The notes beneath the pieces were generated by a model. That model was given only the letters and a program-made list of their open reading frames with translations. It did no database searches and was not told where the DNA came from. 64,000 nt of DNA from Massilibacillus massiliensis (lineage in GTDB: Bacteria > Bacillota > Negativicutes > FLKF01), in NCBI RefSeq assembly GCF_900086705.1, contig NZ_LT575483.1, positions 1,321,534 through 1,385,533 of the forward strand, read 5' to 3'. How positions within the stretch are numbered: the stretch's first letter is position 1; each line of letters begins with the position of its first letter. Shown piece after piece: positions 27,696 to 36,567 of the stretch. The position numbers and the translations under genes are program-made.

Positions 27696-28421
27696 TCAAT
27701 CATCTAAATTGAATGCAACGGGTACTTTCACTCGACGTATTATTGCTTTACCATTACGATAGGCTGGATTGAACCGCCATTCTTGAGAAACAACCTCAAT
27801 TGCCGCCTGATCTAAAGTATTATGCCCCGAACTTTTAACCACGCGAATATCGCTAACAGCACCGGATGCTTCAATCAACACACTGAGGAGAGTTGTCCCT
27901 TGCCACCGATTTCGTCTAGCCTCCGCAGGATAAGCAGGTGCAACTTTATAAGCAATCGAAGGCGGCTGGTCTTCTTGCACGAATGCTGATGGTCCATTCC
28001 CTGATCCACCGTCTCCTATTTCAGTAGTTGCATCCATCGCGCCCGCAGCCAGTTCACCACTGCCGCCATCACTAGGCCCGCCTTGTTCATTTCCGGAATG
28101 CACCGCAGCCCTAGTTGAATCTTCCTCTTGTGTGTTTTTCTCAGAACTATGATCTGTTCTCAGCATCGGCGCATGTCGAGAATCGTTATCGTTATATAAA
28201 TTTTCTCGTTGTTGCTGCATCAGAGCCTCCGAGATTGCCAGCCCTCGCGGCTGTTGATGAGCAGGCGTTGTTGATGACAATTCAACTTCAATTTCCATAG
28301 CTTGAGATACAGGCTGCAATTTTAAATCAGCCCATATTTTTTGTGCAAAGAAGACACCGCCAGCAACATGTATAAGCATCGCAACAATGAAGGCTCTTCC
28401 CCAAGCATTATCATCCTTCAT
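27696..28421 (-). CDS. tonB: TonB energy-transducing protein (system 2)
   Basis: TonB of 241 aa with an N-terminal membrane anchor (about 9-28), a low-complexity periplasmic linker (about 60-150) and C-terminal TonB domain (VAPAYPAEARRNRWQGTTLLSV, SSGHNTLDQAAIEVVSQEWRFNPA). It starts two bases after exbD, in an ExbB-ExbD-TonB set embedded within an ABC importer operon. A dedicated motor suggests the paired receptor at 24733 does not depend on system 1. Confidence 0.92.
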   Translation of the reverse strand: MKDDNAWGRAFIVAMLIHVAGGVFFAQKIWADLKLQPVSQAMEIEVELSSTTPAHQQPRGLAISEALMQQQRENLYNDNDSRHAPMLRTDHSSEKNTQEEDSTRAAVHSGNEQGGPSDGGSGELAAGAMDATTEIGDGGSGNGPSAFVQEDQPPSIAYKVAPAYPAEARRNRWQGTTLLSVLIEASGAVSDIRVVKSSGHNTLDQAAIEVVSQEWRFNPAYRNGKAIIRRVKVPVAFNLDD

Positions 28422-28423
28422 TT

Positions 28424-28825
28424 TTATGATCTGCCCTTCTCTTCAACAGCAATTGTCATTTTGGCAATTCCCGCTTGACGAAGTTTATCCATAATCTCGA
28501 CCACCTGACCATGACGTACTTCTCTATCCGCTTGAATCGATACGGTCGTTTTCCCCATAGAGAGGATCATCGCTGCCAAGTCTTCCTTATCGACAGATTG
28601 TCCATTTACCGCAACGTGTCCTGTACGATCAATCATCACGTAAACTTGTTTCTCCAACTGTTTTTCTGCAGACGCCTGCGGTAAGTTTACAGAAAACCCA
28701 GGATAGACTGTAACAAAAGCAGTCGTCATCATGAAAAAAATCACCAGCAACATCATAATATCTACCATTGGCGTCATATCGACATGGATACCAATTTTCC
28801 GTTTACATTTTGACCTACTGAACAC
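28424..28825 (-). CDS. exbD: ExbD/TolR-family subunit (system 2)
   Basis: Single-span motor subunit of 133 aa. The membrane aspartate is in DMTPMVDIMMLLVIFFMMTTAF (D at about residue 22) and the periplasmic part ends VRHGQVVEIMDKLRQAGIAKMTIAVEEKG. It overlaps the exbB gene by 11 bases and precedes tonB. Confidence 0.92.
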   Translation of the reverse strand: MFSRSKCKRKIGIHVDMTPMVDIMMLLVIFFMMTTAFVTVYPGFSVNLPQASAEKQLEKQVYVMIDRTGHVAVNGQSVDKEDLAAMILSMGKTTVSIQADREVRHGQVVEIMDKLRQAGIAKMTIAVEEKGRS

Positions 28826-29420
28826 GTTGCTTCGCTCCTTTCATCAAGAAAGAAAAAAATTCTTTTGCATGTGCTTCTAATAGACGCACACGCCGTTCTA
28901 CCCAGTTCCGAAAATAGGCATGACAAATAATACAAAAAACAGTAACGAATAAACCGGCCGCTGTATTATATAAAGCTTCTGCAATACCTTCTGCTAAAAG
29001 TTGCGGATTGCCCGCTCCACTCAATGCGGCGGCTTGAAACGTTTTGATCATTCCCAGTACGGTTCCCAATAAACCTAAAAGCGGAGCGATCGTTGCAATG
29101 GTTGCTAATATATATAAATATTTTTCCAATCGCAATTCTTCTTTTTCCAAAGCAACTTCAATGCAAGAACGATCTTGATCCGATTCTTCCAGGCCCCCCT
29201 TATATATAGTTGTCCAAAGTTTTACCAACGGACCATCACCATCACCAAAGGGTCTACAGTTTCCCGATGCAAAAGACTGCTTCCATTGCGTTATATACAT
29301 AGTTTCCTCTTTTTGGACACTGCGATAAAACTGCCAGCGTTGCACAGCAATTGTCATCGCCACCAAAGAACAGCTCAAAATAAGGACGAAAACAACGCCG
29401 CCTTTTTCTAGAAATTCCAT
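28815..29420 (-). CDS. exbB: ExbB/TolQ-family proton-channel subunit (system 2)
   Basis: Motor subunit of about 201 aa, with an N-terminal helix (about 5-25) and two further helices holding YILATIATIAPLLGLLGTVLGMIKTF and LAEGIAEALYNTAAGLFVTVFC. ATG at 29420 is eight bases after AAGGAG; the ATG at 29438 precedes that site. It lies 21 bases after the permease gene, which confirms that the motor is part of the importer operon. Confidence 0.92.
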   Translation of the reverse strand: MEFLEKGGVVFVLILSCSLVAMTIAVQRWQFYRSVQKEETMYITQWKQSFASGNCRPFGDGDGPLVKLWTTIYKGGLEESDQDRSCIEVALEKEELRLEKYLYILATIATIAPLLGLLGTVLGMIKTFQAAALSGAGNPQLLAEGIAEALYNTAAGLFVTVFCIICHAYFRNWVERRVRLLEAHAKEFFSFLMKGAKQRVQ

Positions 29421-29441
29421 ATGTATAGCTCCTTCCATTAC

Positions 29442-30533
29442 CTACGATTCATTCCAGCCACGCTTTGCTTTTGCCAATAAAAATACAAAAAAAGGCGCGC
29501 CAATCAAAGCTGTAAATATACCTACCTGTATTTCCAGCGATGCGATACTTCGGCTTAAATTATCCATAAGCAATAAATACGTTGCGCCCATAATTGCAGA
29601 AGCCGGCAGCACAATTGCAAAATTTGCCCCAAACAACATTCTCACTATATGTGGGATCAAAAGACCTACCCACTGAATCATCCCTCCGATACTGGTTGCC
29701 GCTGCCGTGATCAGCGTAGCACATACCAGCACTACGAACCGTGTACGCCGCACGTTCACGCCTAGTGTATGTGCCTCTTCCTCACCAAGGCTGAGGATAT
29801 GAATCTGCCAACGCAGAAAATACAAAACAAGCATCGGAACAAGTATGGGTATAAATGACCATAGGACATCCTGTTCCTTCACTTTAGATAAGCCACCCAT
29901 AAGCCAAAAACTAATTTCCGGCAAGGTGTTCATTGGATCAGCCAAATATTTTAAAACTGAAACTAAAGCTTGAAAAAATGCTGAAACTGCCATACCGGCA
30001 AGCACTAAGGAAATCATGGACTTATTACCAAACCATGTGCTCACAAGCACTGTACTTAAAACGGCACCTAACCCAAATGCAAACGCCAATGCCTCTACCC
30101 ATATCCAAGACAAATGCAAAATCATTCCCAGCACCGCACCAAATGCGGCTCCCACCGATACGCCTAACAACGAAGGGGAAACCAAGGGATTTCTGAATAA
30201 GTTTTGATAAGCAGCTCCTGAAACTGCCAGCGCGCTCCCCACTAACACTGCCGCCAAAATGCGCGGTAAACGAATTTTAAACATCACAGTTTCCAAAATA
30301 TCACTCCAACTTTGTGATAAGAAAAACAGTTTAGAATAAAGAATCGTCATCACCATATCGGGTGAAATTGGATAACGACCAATCAAAAAAGATAGAAAAA
30401 ACGCGAAAATCAAAACCGCTAATAAAGCCAGTAATTTCATTGGTTCTTTGCACCGATTCCGTCCAACGTTCTCTTTACTAGAAAAGCATTCGTGCGTCTT
30501 GTCTACAGGCTGTGCATTACAGTTAGCTTTCAT
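29442..30533 (-). CDS. FecCD-family ABC permease (system 2)
   Basis: Permease of 363 aa with an extended cytoplasmic N-terminus (about 30 residues) and roughly ten helices. Motifs include RLPRILAAVLVGSALAVSGA, RNPLVSPSLLGVSVGAAFGA and IQWVGLLIPHIVRMLFGAN. The start at 30533 follows GGTGG; an upstream ATG at 30557 or an internal ATG just before the first helix are alternatives. It works with the binding protein encoded upstream and the ATPase four genes downstream. Confidence 0.9.
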   Translation of the reverse strand: MKANCNAQPVDKTHECFSSKENVGRNRCKEPMKLLALLAVLIFAFFLSFLIGRYPISPDMVMTILYSKLFFLSQSWSDILETVMFKIRLPRILAAVLVGSALAVSGAAYQNLFRNPLVSPSLLGVSVGAAFGAVLGMILHLSWIWVEALAFAFGLGAVLSTVLVSTWFGNKSMISLVLAGMAVSAFFQALVSVLKYLADPMNTLPEISFWLMGGLSKVKEQDVLWSFIPILVPMLVLYFLRWQIHILSLGEEEAHTLGVNVRRTRFVVLVCATLITAAATSIGGMIQWVGLLIPHIVRMLFGANFAIVLPASAIMGATYLLLMDNLSRSIASLEIQVGIFTALIGAPFFVFLLAKAKRGWNES

Positions 30534-30583
30534 ATCTATCCACCACCGGCCTTCCATAAAACAACATCAATACATAACATCCT

Positions 30584-31690
30584 TCATTTTCGCTCTGCGC
30601 TCGCTGCCAATGCATCCAGTTCAGCTTCTGATAGTTCATACTGATAAAATAAAGCATAAAATCGTTTCACTTCGGCACGAAAATCAAAAGCATACATATC
30701 CGGATAAAGCAGATTTGCCACCCAGCGAATACCAAGCAATCGCGCTACAGACGGCGGCCGATCAAACCAATTAAACGGGCCCGTCGGAATTTCATACACC
30801 TGACGATTTTGTACAGCTTTCACGTGCTGCCAAGCTTCATCCTGCATAATAGATGGATAACTGCTGCTTTCCCCATCACGGAAATAACCAATCAAGATAA
30901 CCTCCGGATTCCAATTCATGACCTGTTCAATCGACACTGGACTACGGCCGATAGAGCTGCTGCTTGGAAGCCCCGGTTCAGCAACATTTCTTCCCCCCAC
31001 ATACTCAATCACTTCCGCATGCCATGAACCCCGTGGCTCCGTCTCTAAACCTAAGCGTCCCTCAGCATAATAAGCCGTTGCCGGCTGCCGTTTCTCTAGC
31101 AGTGGCTTCTTTTGCGCCACTAACGATGTCGTTTCCCGGCAATAAGCTGCAAGTTCAGCGGTTCGCGTCTCACGATTTAACAATTCACCGGCAACAATGT
31201 AACTTCGCTGCATATTGTCTATCCCTTTTGCAAGAAAAACGACCGGTATCTTCGTTGATTTTTCCAACTCATTCGCAAATTCTATATTTGCTGCATTGAC
31301 TTCATCTGACATTAAAATAACATCAGGCTTTAGTTTCATTACCTCTTCCAAATTGCCTGTCGAACCACGATTCAGCCAGCCGATCACTGGCAAATCCCGA
31401 TACTGTGGCAAAATGTAATCCGCCTGATCAGATGCCATATGATATCCCCAACCAACTAACAACGCTGGATCAATCGTATAAAGCAATACTGCTTCCACAG
31501 GTGAAACAGGATACACTTTTTTGATCTCTGTAGGAACCGCCACTTTCCGCCCTGCCATATCCACAATGATCCGGCTGTGTCCGCCCTCTTCTTTAGAAAC
31601 ATTCTGCCACGCATTTTGCCGTGCACATCCACTTAAAAATACAAAGAAAAGAACTGCCAGGGTCGCCCCATATACGCATAGTTTTTTCAT
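30584..31690 (-). CDS. ABC transporter substrate-binding lipoprotein (system 2)
   Basis: Binding protein of 368 aa with a lipobox (FLSGC, cysteine near residue 22), so it is lipid-anchored in the periplasm-facing leaflet. The PBP fold is shown by IKKVYPVSPVEAVLLYTIDP, NLEEVMKLKPDVILM and SIEQVMNWNPEVILIGYF. C-terminal WFDRPPSVARLLGIRWVANLLYP is typical of iron-complex and related metal-chelate binders. ATG at 31690 is six bases after GGAGG. The C-terminal helix-rich tail is longer than in system 1. Confidence 0.9.
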   Translation of the reverse strand: MKKLCVYGATLAVLFFVFLSGCARQNAWQNVSKEEGGHSRIIVDMAGRKVAVPTEIKKVYPVSPVEAVLLYTIDPALLVGWGYHMASDQADYILPQYRDLPVIGWLNRGSTGNLEEVMKLKPDVILMSDEVNAANIEFANELEKSTKIPVVFLAKGIDNMQRSYIVAGELLNRETRTAELAAYCRETTSLVAQKKPLLEKRQPATAYYAEGRLGLETEPRGSWHAEVIEYVGGRNVAEPGLPSSSSIGRSPVSIEQVMNWNPEVILIGYFRDGESSSYPSIMQDEAWQHVKAVQNRQVYEIPTGPFNWFDRPPSVARLLGIRWVANLLYPDMYAFDFRAEVKRFYALFYQYELSEAELDALAASAERK

Positions 31691-31734
31691 ATACGCCTCC
31701 AAAATTCAAATAAATTCCTCTGCAACAACCTGCA

Positions 31735-32490
31735 TTACCTAGACGATTTCATTGCTACTTTTCTCCCAAATGCGTATATCTTTTTTCTTTCCATTCCATT
31801 TACAATACGTGCAGCGCCAGTACCATCTTGGACAATAAATCCAGATAAATCATGCACGCCAAAGGAAAATAATTGTGGTGCCATCGGTGTAAAAGGACCA
31901 ACAAGGATCACATAAGCATTTTGTGCAAGTTCTAACATCCGCGGCAAAGTTTTATAAATTAAACTACTGCAATTGATAAATACGAAGTCACTTTCCGGCA
32001 AAATATATTCATAGGAAAAAGCAGGATAATCCCCTTCCTGCGGATCGATTTCAATGATCTTAACCTCACTTACCGGCTGAAACAATTGCTCAATATACGG
32101 AAAATGCCCCCAAAAAGCAACCTTTTTATTTTTAACTTCATTTTGATAAGCAATGAGCGGATCATTCAAACGATCTTCACTATATTGACTGCCAGTTAAA
32201 GCGATTCCATTGTGTGCTGCTTCTTGCGGAGAATTATACCAAGCATTGATTGCCGCCATTCCAATCGACGCCTCAACAAAATTCCAGGACTTAATACATG
32301 CAGCTAATTTTCTTAACGGCATTCCCAAAGATCTTTTCATCGTTTCTGGGATGCTGTCGCCGGCAACGATATAGCTAAATCCATAGCCATTTCCACTTTT
32401 CACAAGAACCGAATACGTGCCGCAAATAAAATCTTCGACCATACAGTCTTCGGGAATTCCTTCTATTAAAGTATCATATAATTTCCACAT
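31735..32490 (-). CDS. DUF364/DUF4213 heavy-metal chelation-type protein
   Basis: Cytoplasmic protein of 251 aa. The N-terminal half (about 1-100, ending ASIGMAAINAWYNS) fits DUF4213 and the C-terminal half (about 120-245; KVAFWGHFPYIEQL, FVFINCSSLIYKTLPRMLELA) is Rossmann-like as in DUF364. A crystal structure of a Desulfitobacterium member led to the suggestion of a role in heavy-metal chelation; no reaction is proven. It lies 44 bases upstream of the binding lipoprotein and 36 bases after the ABC ATPase, inside the importer operon, so it probably handles the imported metal or its chelator. Confidence 0.82.
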   Translation of the reverse strand: MWKLYDTLIEGIPEDCMVEDFICGTYSVLVKSGNGYGFSYIVAGDSIPETMKRSLGMPLRKLAACIKSWNFVEASIGMAAINAWYNSPQEAAHNGIALTGSQYSEDRLNDPLIAYQNEVKNKKVAFWGHFPYIEQLFQPVSEVKIIEIDPQEGDYPAFSYEYILPESDFVFINCSSLIYKTLPRMLELAQNAYVILVGPFTPMAPQLFSFGVHDLSGFIVQDGTGAARIVNGMERKKIYAFGRKVAMKSSR

Positions 32491-32526
32491 CGTATTCCTC
32501 TCTTCCTTACTACAAAATTTTAACGA

Positions 32527-33555
32527 TTACGATAAAGTGAACTTTAATGGATGAACTCTTTCACCACGCCGCAATTGCTGCCGAATTTCTAACATAAGTG
32601 CATCCAACTTTTCAATATTGCTCAAACTTTCTATTTCTTCTGCCGATGTCTCCATAATTTTATGAATACCGCCATTTTTAATCACAATACGTTTATGAGC
32701 GCCCAGCGCAAGTAAAGGATCATGGGTAGAAATTAAAACAATCTTCTCATTTTTAGTCAATAGACGAATCGCTTCTTTTCTATCAATACCCGCATTTTCA
32801 ATTTCGTCGATCAAAACAATGGGTGATGCACTCATATGCGCTGTATCAGCAATCATCAACGCCCTAGACTGCCCTCCTGAAAGCTGTGTAACTTTCGTAT
32901 CAATAGAAAATTTTTCACCAGCCAGTTCGTTTGCACATGCAAAGCAGCGTTTCACCACTTGTTCAGGATCTTCACAAAGACGGCTTTTTGCGTGCATCGC
33001 CAAAAACTCTTCAACCGTTAAATCCATGACAAAATTCATATTTTGTGACAATTGTGCAACCATTTTATTCCCAACTGCGAACCGCTCTTCATCGCTAAGC
33101 GAATGACCATTTAGCAAGACTTGGCGTTTCGTCGGTGTATCTCCCTGTGCCAAGCATTCAATATCAGCCAGCAAACGACTTTTTCCAGACCCCGTCGGTC
33201 CAACAATACTAATCACCTCGCCGGCAGCCATCGTAAATTTGATCGCTTCCTGTTGCCCTAGTTTGTTCCTACCACCGATAATCGTGATTGTCCTTACGCA
33301 TTGTTGCTCTTCTTGCTGATCGATTAAAGCCCCCAAAAATTTTTCTAATTCTATAATAAAGCTAAATTTATCAAGACCAAATTCCATCAACTGTTCGGGG
33401 TTTATTTGATCTAAAGCATCCACAACCGTAAGGTTTTTGGGCAATTTATGCAAATTATAGTTCACAAAGAAATCTTGCACGATCGGATACGTATCAACAA
33501 TTTTCTCAACCGTTTGTGTCCGAATAAATTCACTATACTTCATATTTTTTGTCAT
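32527..33555 (-). CDS. Solitary ABC ATPase with DUF1858-like N-terminal domain
   Basis: Protein of 342 aa that fuses a DUF1858/ScdA-N-like helical domain (about 8-75; EKIVDTYPIVQDFFVNYNLH) to an ABC ATPase: Walker A GPTGSGKS (119-126), signature LSGGQSRAL (225-233), Walker B IVLIDEIENAGI (246-257) and H278. No permease of matching type is encoded nearby other than the FecCD one, which already has a conventional ATPase. The Walker B neighbourhood lacks the usual DEPT and resembles non-transport ABC proteins. It lies four bases after the GTPase gene, so the two act together, perhaps in metal insertion or chelate processing. Confidence 0.8.
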   Translation of the reverse strand: MTKNMKYSEFIRTQTVEKIVDTYPIVQDFFVNYNLHKLPKNLTVVDALDQINPEQLMEFGLDKFSFIIELEKFLGALIDQQEEQQCVRTITIIGGRNKLGQQEAIKFTMAAGEVISIVGPTGSGKSRLLADIECLAQGDTPTKRQVLLNGHSLSDEERFAVGNKMVAQLSQNMNFVMDLTVEEFLAMHAKSRLCEDPEQVVKRCFACANELAGEKFSIDTKVTQLSGGQSRALMIADTAHMSASPIVLIDEIENAGIDRKEAIRLLTKNEKIVLISTHDPLLALGAHKRIVIKNGGIHKIMETSAEEIESLSNIEKLDALMLEIRQQLRRGERVHPLKFTLS

Positions 33556-33559
33556 CAGA

Positions 33560-34246
33560 TCACCTAAATTCTATTTTTTTCAGCATACCCATCTGATAAG
33601 ATTCACCAATTCTAGTTTCCCCGGTACAGTAAGCGCATACAGCCGCAGGCATAGGAAAACGCAAGCGGCGATTTTGCAGAGAAGAGATCTCCATGGCGTT
33701 CATCACATACTTACTCAACATGAATGCCCCTTGACCGGTAATCCCATTGACAAACAAAATTTTAGCATTGGGATTGACTTGACGAACATTAAACATAAAA
33801 ACTTCACGTTCAGCTTGCGAAACAATATCCCCCTTGGTAATCAAAACAATATCCGCTAATTTTAACATTGGGCCTATTTTACGTGGTGTATTCACACCTG
33901 ATAAATTGTCAATCACACATAGGGCAAGAACGCCTTGAATATGCGGAGAGCAACGATTGCACAGACCCGCACTTTCACTGATTAATATATCTAGTCCGGC
34001 ACGCTTTCCCCATTCGACAGCATCATCAATATTACTGATAAAAAAATGATCCGGACAGAACTTACCCGAAAATCCCACTTGGACTTTTACGCCATTTTCC
34101 TGATAACGAACTTGATCAAAAGAGGTTAAACAATCAAATTTTATTACACCAGCTTCTTGTTGCTTTTCTCTTAGGCAATCAATTAATTTAAGAATAACTG
34201 AAGTTTTTCCCGATGACGGTGCTCCGGATACAGTAATAAGTTTCAT
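33560..34246 (-). CDS. G3E-type P-loop GTPase (HypB/UreG-like) with two CxxC motifs
   Basis: P-loop protein of 228 aa: Walker A GAPSSGKT (8-15), Walker B-like DILISESAG (86-94), base-recognition TKGD (137-140). CNRC (96-99) directly follows the ESAG motif, where HypB and UreG carry their metal-binding cysteine, and a second pair CAYC lies at 204-207. Such GTPases deliver nickel, cobalt or zinc to enzymes. AAGGAGG precedes the ATG. As first gene of the operon it links uptake to intracellular metal delivery. GTP specificity and the metal are inference. Confidence 0.8.
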   Translation of the reverse strand: MKLITVSGAPSSGKTSVILKLIDCLREKQQEAGVIKFDCLTSFDQVRYQENGVKVQVGFSGKFCPDHFFISNIDDAVEWGKRAGLDILISESAGLCNRCSPHIQGVLALCVIDNLSGVNTPRKIGPMLKLADIVLITKGDIVSQAEREVFMFNVRQVNPNAKILFVNGITGQGAFMLSKYVMNAMEISSLQNRRLRFPMPAAVCAYCTGETRIGESYQMGMLKKIEFR

Positions 34247-34461
34247 AAAAACCTCCTTAAAACGAAATGATTTTATAATAAAATATGAAGAATCTATACG
34301 GTTTATCAGTTTTAGTTTCTTTTTTTAAACAAGGTTTACTTATAAAAAACATCGTCTTTCTGCAAAATTTTTTAACGACATAAAAAAAACGATATGCGCA
34401 ACAAATCTTGAAAAATCAAGCAAATATAGTACCAAGTTATAATATATCAACATTATATAGA

Positions 34462-34500
34462 ACGAAATAACATATTACAAGTTTTTATATTGTATTTCGT
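34462..34500. promoter_or_regulatory. Inverted repeat, candidate operator of the metal operon
   Basis: ACGAAATAACATAT and ATATTGTATTTCGT are near-complementary 14-base arms around an 11-base spacer, about 215-255 bases upstream of the first operon gene. It is unlike a Fur box and the cognate regulator is unknown. Confidence 0.35.
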
Positions 34501-34672
34501 ATTCTTTCGTACAATCAATAATCTATTTTTCATATTTATAGTTACTTTCATATTATTTAATTCAAAGTTATAAATGTGAAGTCATCGTTATAAAGTACGC
34601 ATACAACAGTCAGCACAGTATTGTTCTTTTGCCATCACCCTGTCCAAAACAAGAACCCGTGTATATTTCAAT

Positions 34673-34712
34673 AAAAAAAGATGCACAGTTAAGCACTATG
34701 CATCTTTTTTTA
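34673..34712. terminator. Bidirectional terminator
   Basis: AAAAAAAGATGCA pairs with TGCATCTTTTTTT around a 13-base loop. It is about 140 bases beyond the chemoreceptor stop and would end that minus-strand transcript. Confidence 0.8.
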
Positions 34713-34854
34713 TTCAATTTCTCAACATCAATATTGTTCAACGTCATATCACTAAGTTTAAATCGTTTACTTTAATCCGTTCATCTGTATCTTCTCTTTC
34801 AGAAAAACACTTTTAAGCCTCATATACCCTAGTCAGACTTGCACAATGAATATA

Positions 34855-36567
34855 TTACACTTTAAATTTTTGCACAATTTTTTGCAATTCTTCCGCCATA
34901 CGCGCTAAAGCTTGACTAGAGGATGCAATTTCTTCCATAGAAGCAGATTGTTCCTCGGCAGCAGCTGAAATACTCTGCGTTTCACCAGAAGAAACTTTTG
35001 CGATTTCATGAATCTGTTGCACTGCAACCACAATTTTCTCACGTCCGGCATTCATTTGTCGCGTAGAACTATGAATTTCCAAACCTTGTTTTGATAAAAG
35101 ATCTACCAGCGCCTCTATCTCTTCAAAAGATTTTCCAGCTGTATTTACAACTTGGGTACCTCTATTCACTTCTTCAGTTCCTTGATGCATCGCCGTTACC
35201 GCTTTATCCGTCTCTTCTTGAATTTCATTGATCATATCAGCAATTCGTTTTGCTGCCTCTTGAGATTGCTCCGCTAACACACGTACTTCTTCTGCAACAA
35301 CAGCAAAACCACGGCCTTGCTCACCTGCTCTCGCCGCTTCAATTGCCGCATTCAACGCCAGTAAATTGGTTTGACTGGCAATGCCCGATATCGTATCGAC
35401 AATCTGTCCTATTTCCTTTGACCGCTCACCCAACTTAGATACAACTTTAGCCGAACTTGAAACGGTTTGTTCAATTGTCTTCATCTGCTCAATTGCCAAG
35501 TTCACTGCTTTATTACCTTCGCTAGCCGCATCGGCAGTCTGCGTCGAAGTCTCTGCTACCATTTCTGCATTTGCTACAACCAATTGAATTTTACCAGACA
35601 TTTCTTCTACAACATCCGTAGTATCACCAACGGCTTTTAATTGTTTTTCCGCTCCCTGCGCTACCTCTGTAACAGATTCAGCGGCCTGCGTAGACGCATG
35701 GGCCGACTGCTCTGCACTCGCAGTCAACTCTTCTGAAGAAGCAGCAACCTGTTCTGAAGTCTGCGCAATTTGTTTAATAAGCGCCCTTATACTATCAAGC
35801 ATAGCATTCACAACATCAGCTAATTTGCCGATTTCATCGTTACTCTCCACTTGAATTTTTTGCGTTAAATCCCCACCGTTATTTGCCATTTCATCTAGCT
35901 TTGCTATCACAGATTCTAAAGGCTTTACAACCTTTTCTCGCGAAAACCAATACGTAAATGCAAACGTTACAAGTAAAAGAACTAGATTTACAGCCATAAT
36001 TGCAAAGATTTGTTTCTGAACAACTTTTTCCACATCATCTATATAAATTCCCGTTCCAACAACCCATCCCCACGGTTCAAATAATTTCACATAACCACGT
36101 TTTGATGTAGCAGAACTTTCGCCTGGCTTCGAAAACCAAAAATTACTATAAAATCCTTCTGACTTACTAATTTTTGCTCCTTCTACATACTCTTTTACAA
36201 ACAGCAAGCCTTTTTCATCTTTAGCCGCCGCTCTATTCTTCCCTACATTTTCAGGCTTAGCTCCATGCATTACACTGACACAATTCACATCATCGATCCA
36301 ATAATACCCATCCGTGCTATAACGCATTTTACTTAAAGCATCCATCGCCTGCACCTGTGCCTGCTTTTCTGTTAAAGCACCATTTTGTGCGAGATCATAA
36401 TAATAAGAAACTATGGAATATGCATTTTCTACATTGGTCTTGAGCTGAACGTCTCTTTCATCATAAATACTTCTTTTTGTTTCAGGTATAATATAGAACA
36501 GACTAACCAAGGTAAACAAAATCGTTGGAATAACCCCTAAAATAATCAATTTTTTACTTAATTTCAT
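34855..36567 (-). CDS. Methyl-accepting chemotaxis protein with a Cache sensor
   Basis: Chemoreceptor of 570 aa: first membrane helix (about 6-27), periplasmic single-Cache domain (about 35-175; [25 protein letters not shown] and [16 protein letters not shown]), second helix (about 187-207), HAMP (about 208-262) and a cytoplasmic signalling domain with hairpin tip [36 protein letters not shown]. Such Cache domains bind small organic acids. Glu/Gln-rich heptads flank the tip as methylation sites. ATG at 36567 follows GAAGGTG; the longer frame begins in the 5' region. It stands alone with no che genes near. Confidence 0.92.
   Translation of the reverse strand: MKLSKKLIILGVIPTILFTLVSLFYIIPETKRSIYDERDVQLKTNVENAYSIVSYYYDLAQNGALTEKQAQVQAMDALSKMRYSTDGYYWIDDVNCVSVMHGAKPENVGKNRAAAKDEKGLLFVKEYVEGAKISKSEGFYSNFWFSKPGESSATSKRGYVKLFEPWGWVVGTGIYIDDVEKVVQKQIFAIMAVNLVLLLVTFAFTYWFSREKVVKPLESVIAKLDEMANNGGDLTQKIQVESNDEIGKLADVVNAMLDSIRALIKQIAQTSEQVAASSEELTASAEQSAHASTQAAESVTEVAQGAEKQLKAVGDTTDVVEEMSGKIQLVVANAEMVAETSTQTADAASEGNKAVNLAIEQMKTIEQTVSSSAKVVSKLGERSKEIGQIVDTISGIASQTNLLALNAAIEAARAGEQGRGFAVVAEEVRVLAEQSQEAAKRIADMINEIQEETDKAVTAMHQGTEEVNRGTQVVNTAGKSFEEIEALVDLLSKQGLEIHSSTRQMNAGREKIVVAVQQIHEIAKVSSGETQSISAAAEEQSASMEEIASSSQALARMAEELQKIVQKFKV

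Larger units (their letters stand above)
34247..34854. other. AT-rich spacer with the metal operon promoter region
   Basis: About 600 bases with no credible gene. It should hold the promoter of the ten-gene minus-strand operon. An imperfect inverted repeat with 14-base arms (34462-34475 and 34487-34500) may be an operator; no Fur box is present. A terminator hairpin lies at 34673-34712. The rest shows nothing I can assign. Confidence 0.6.

Noticed and set aside
24733-34246. Cobalamin importer with a B12 riboswitch
   Set aside because: A BtuB-like receptor and FecCD permease would allow it, but no cobalamin riboswitch core or cobamide genes were found upstream or within the operon.
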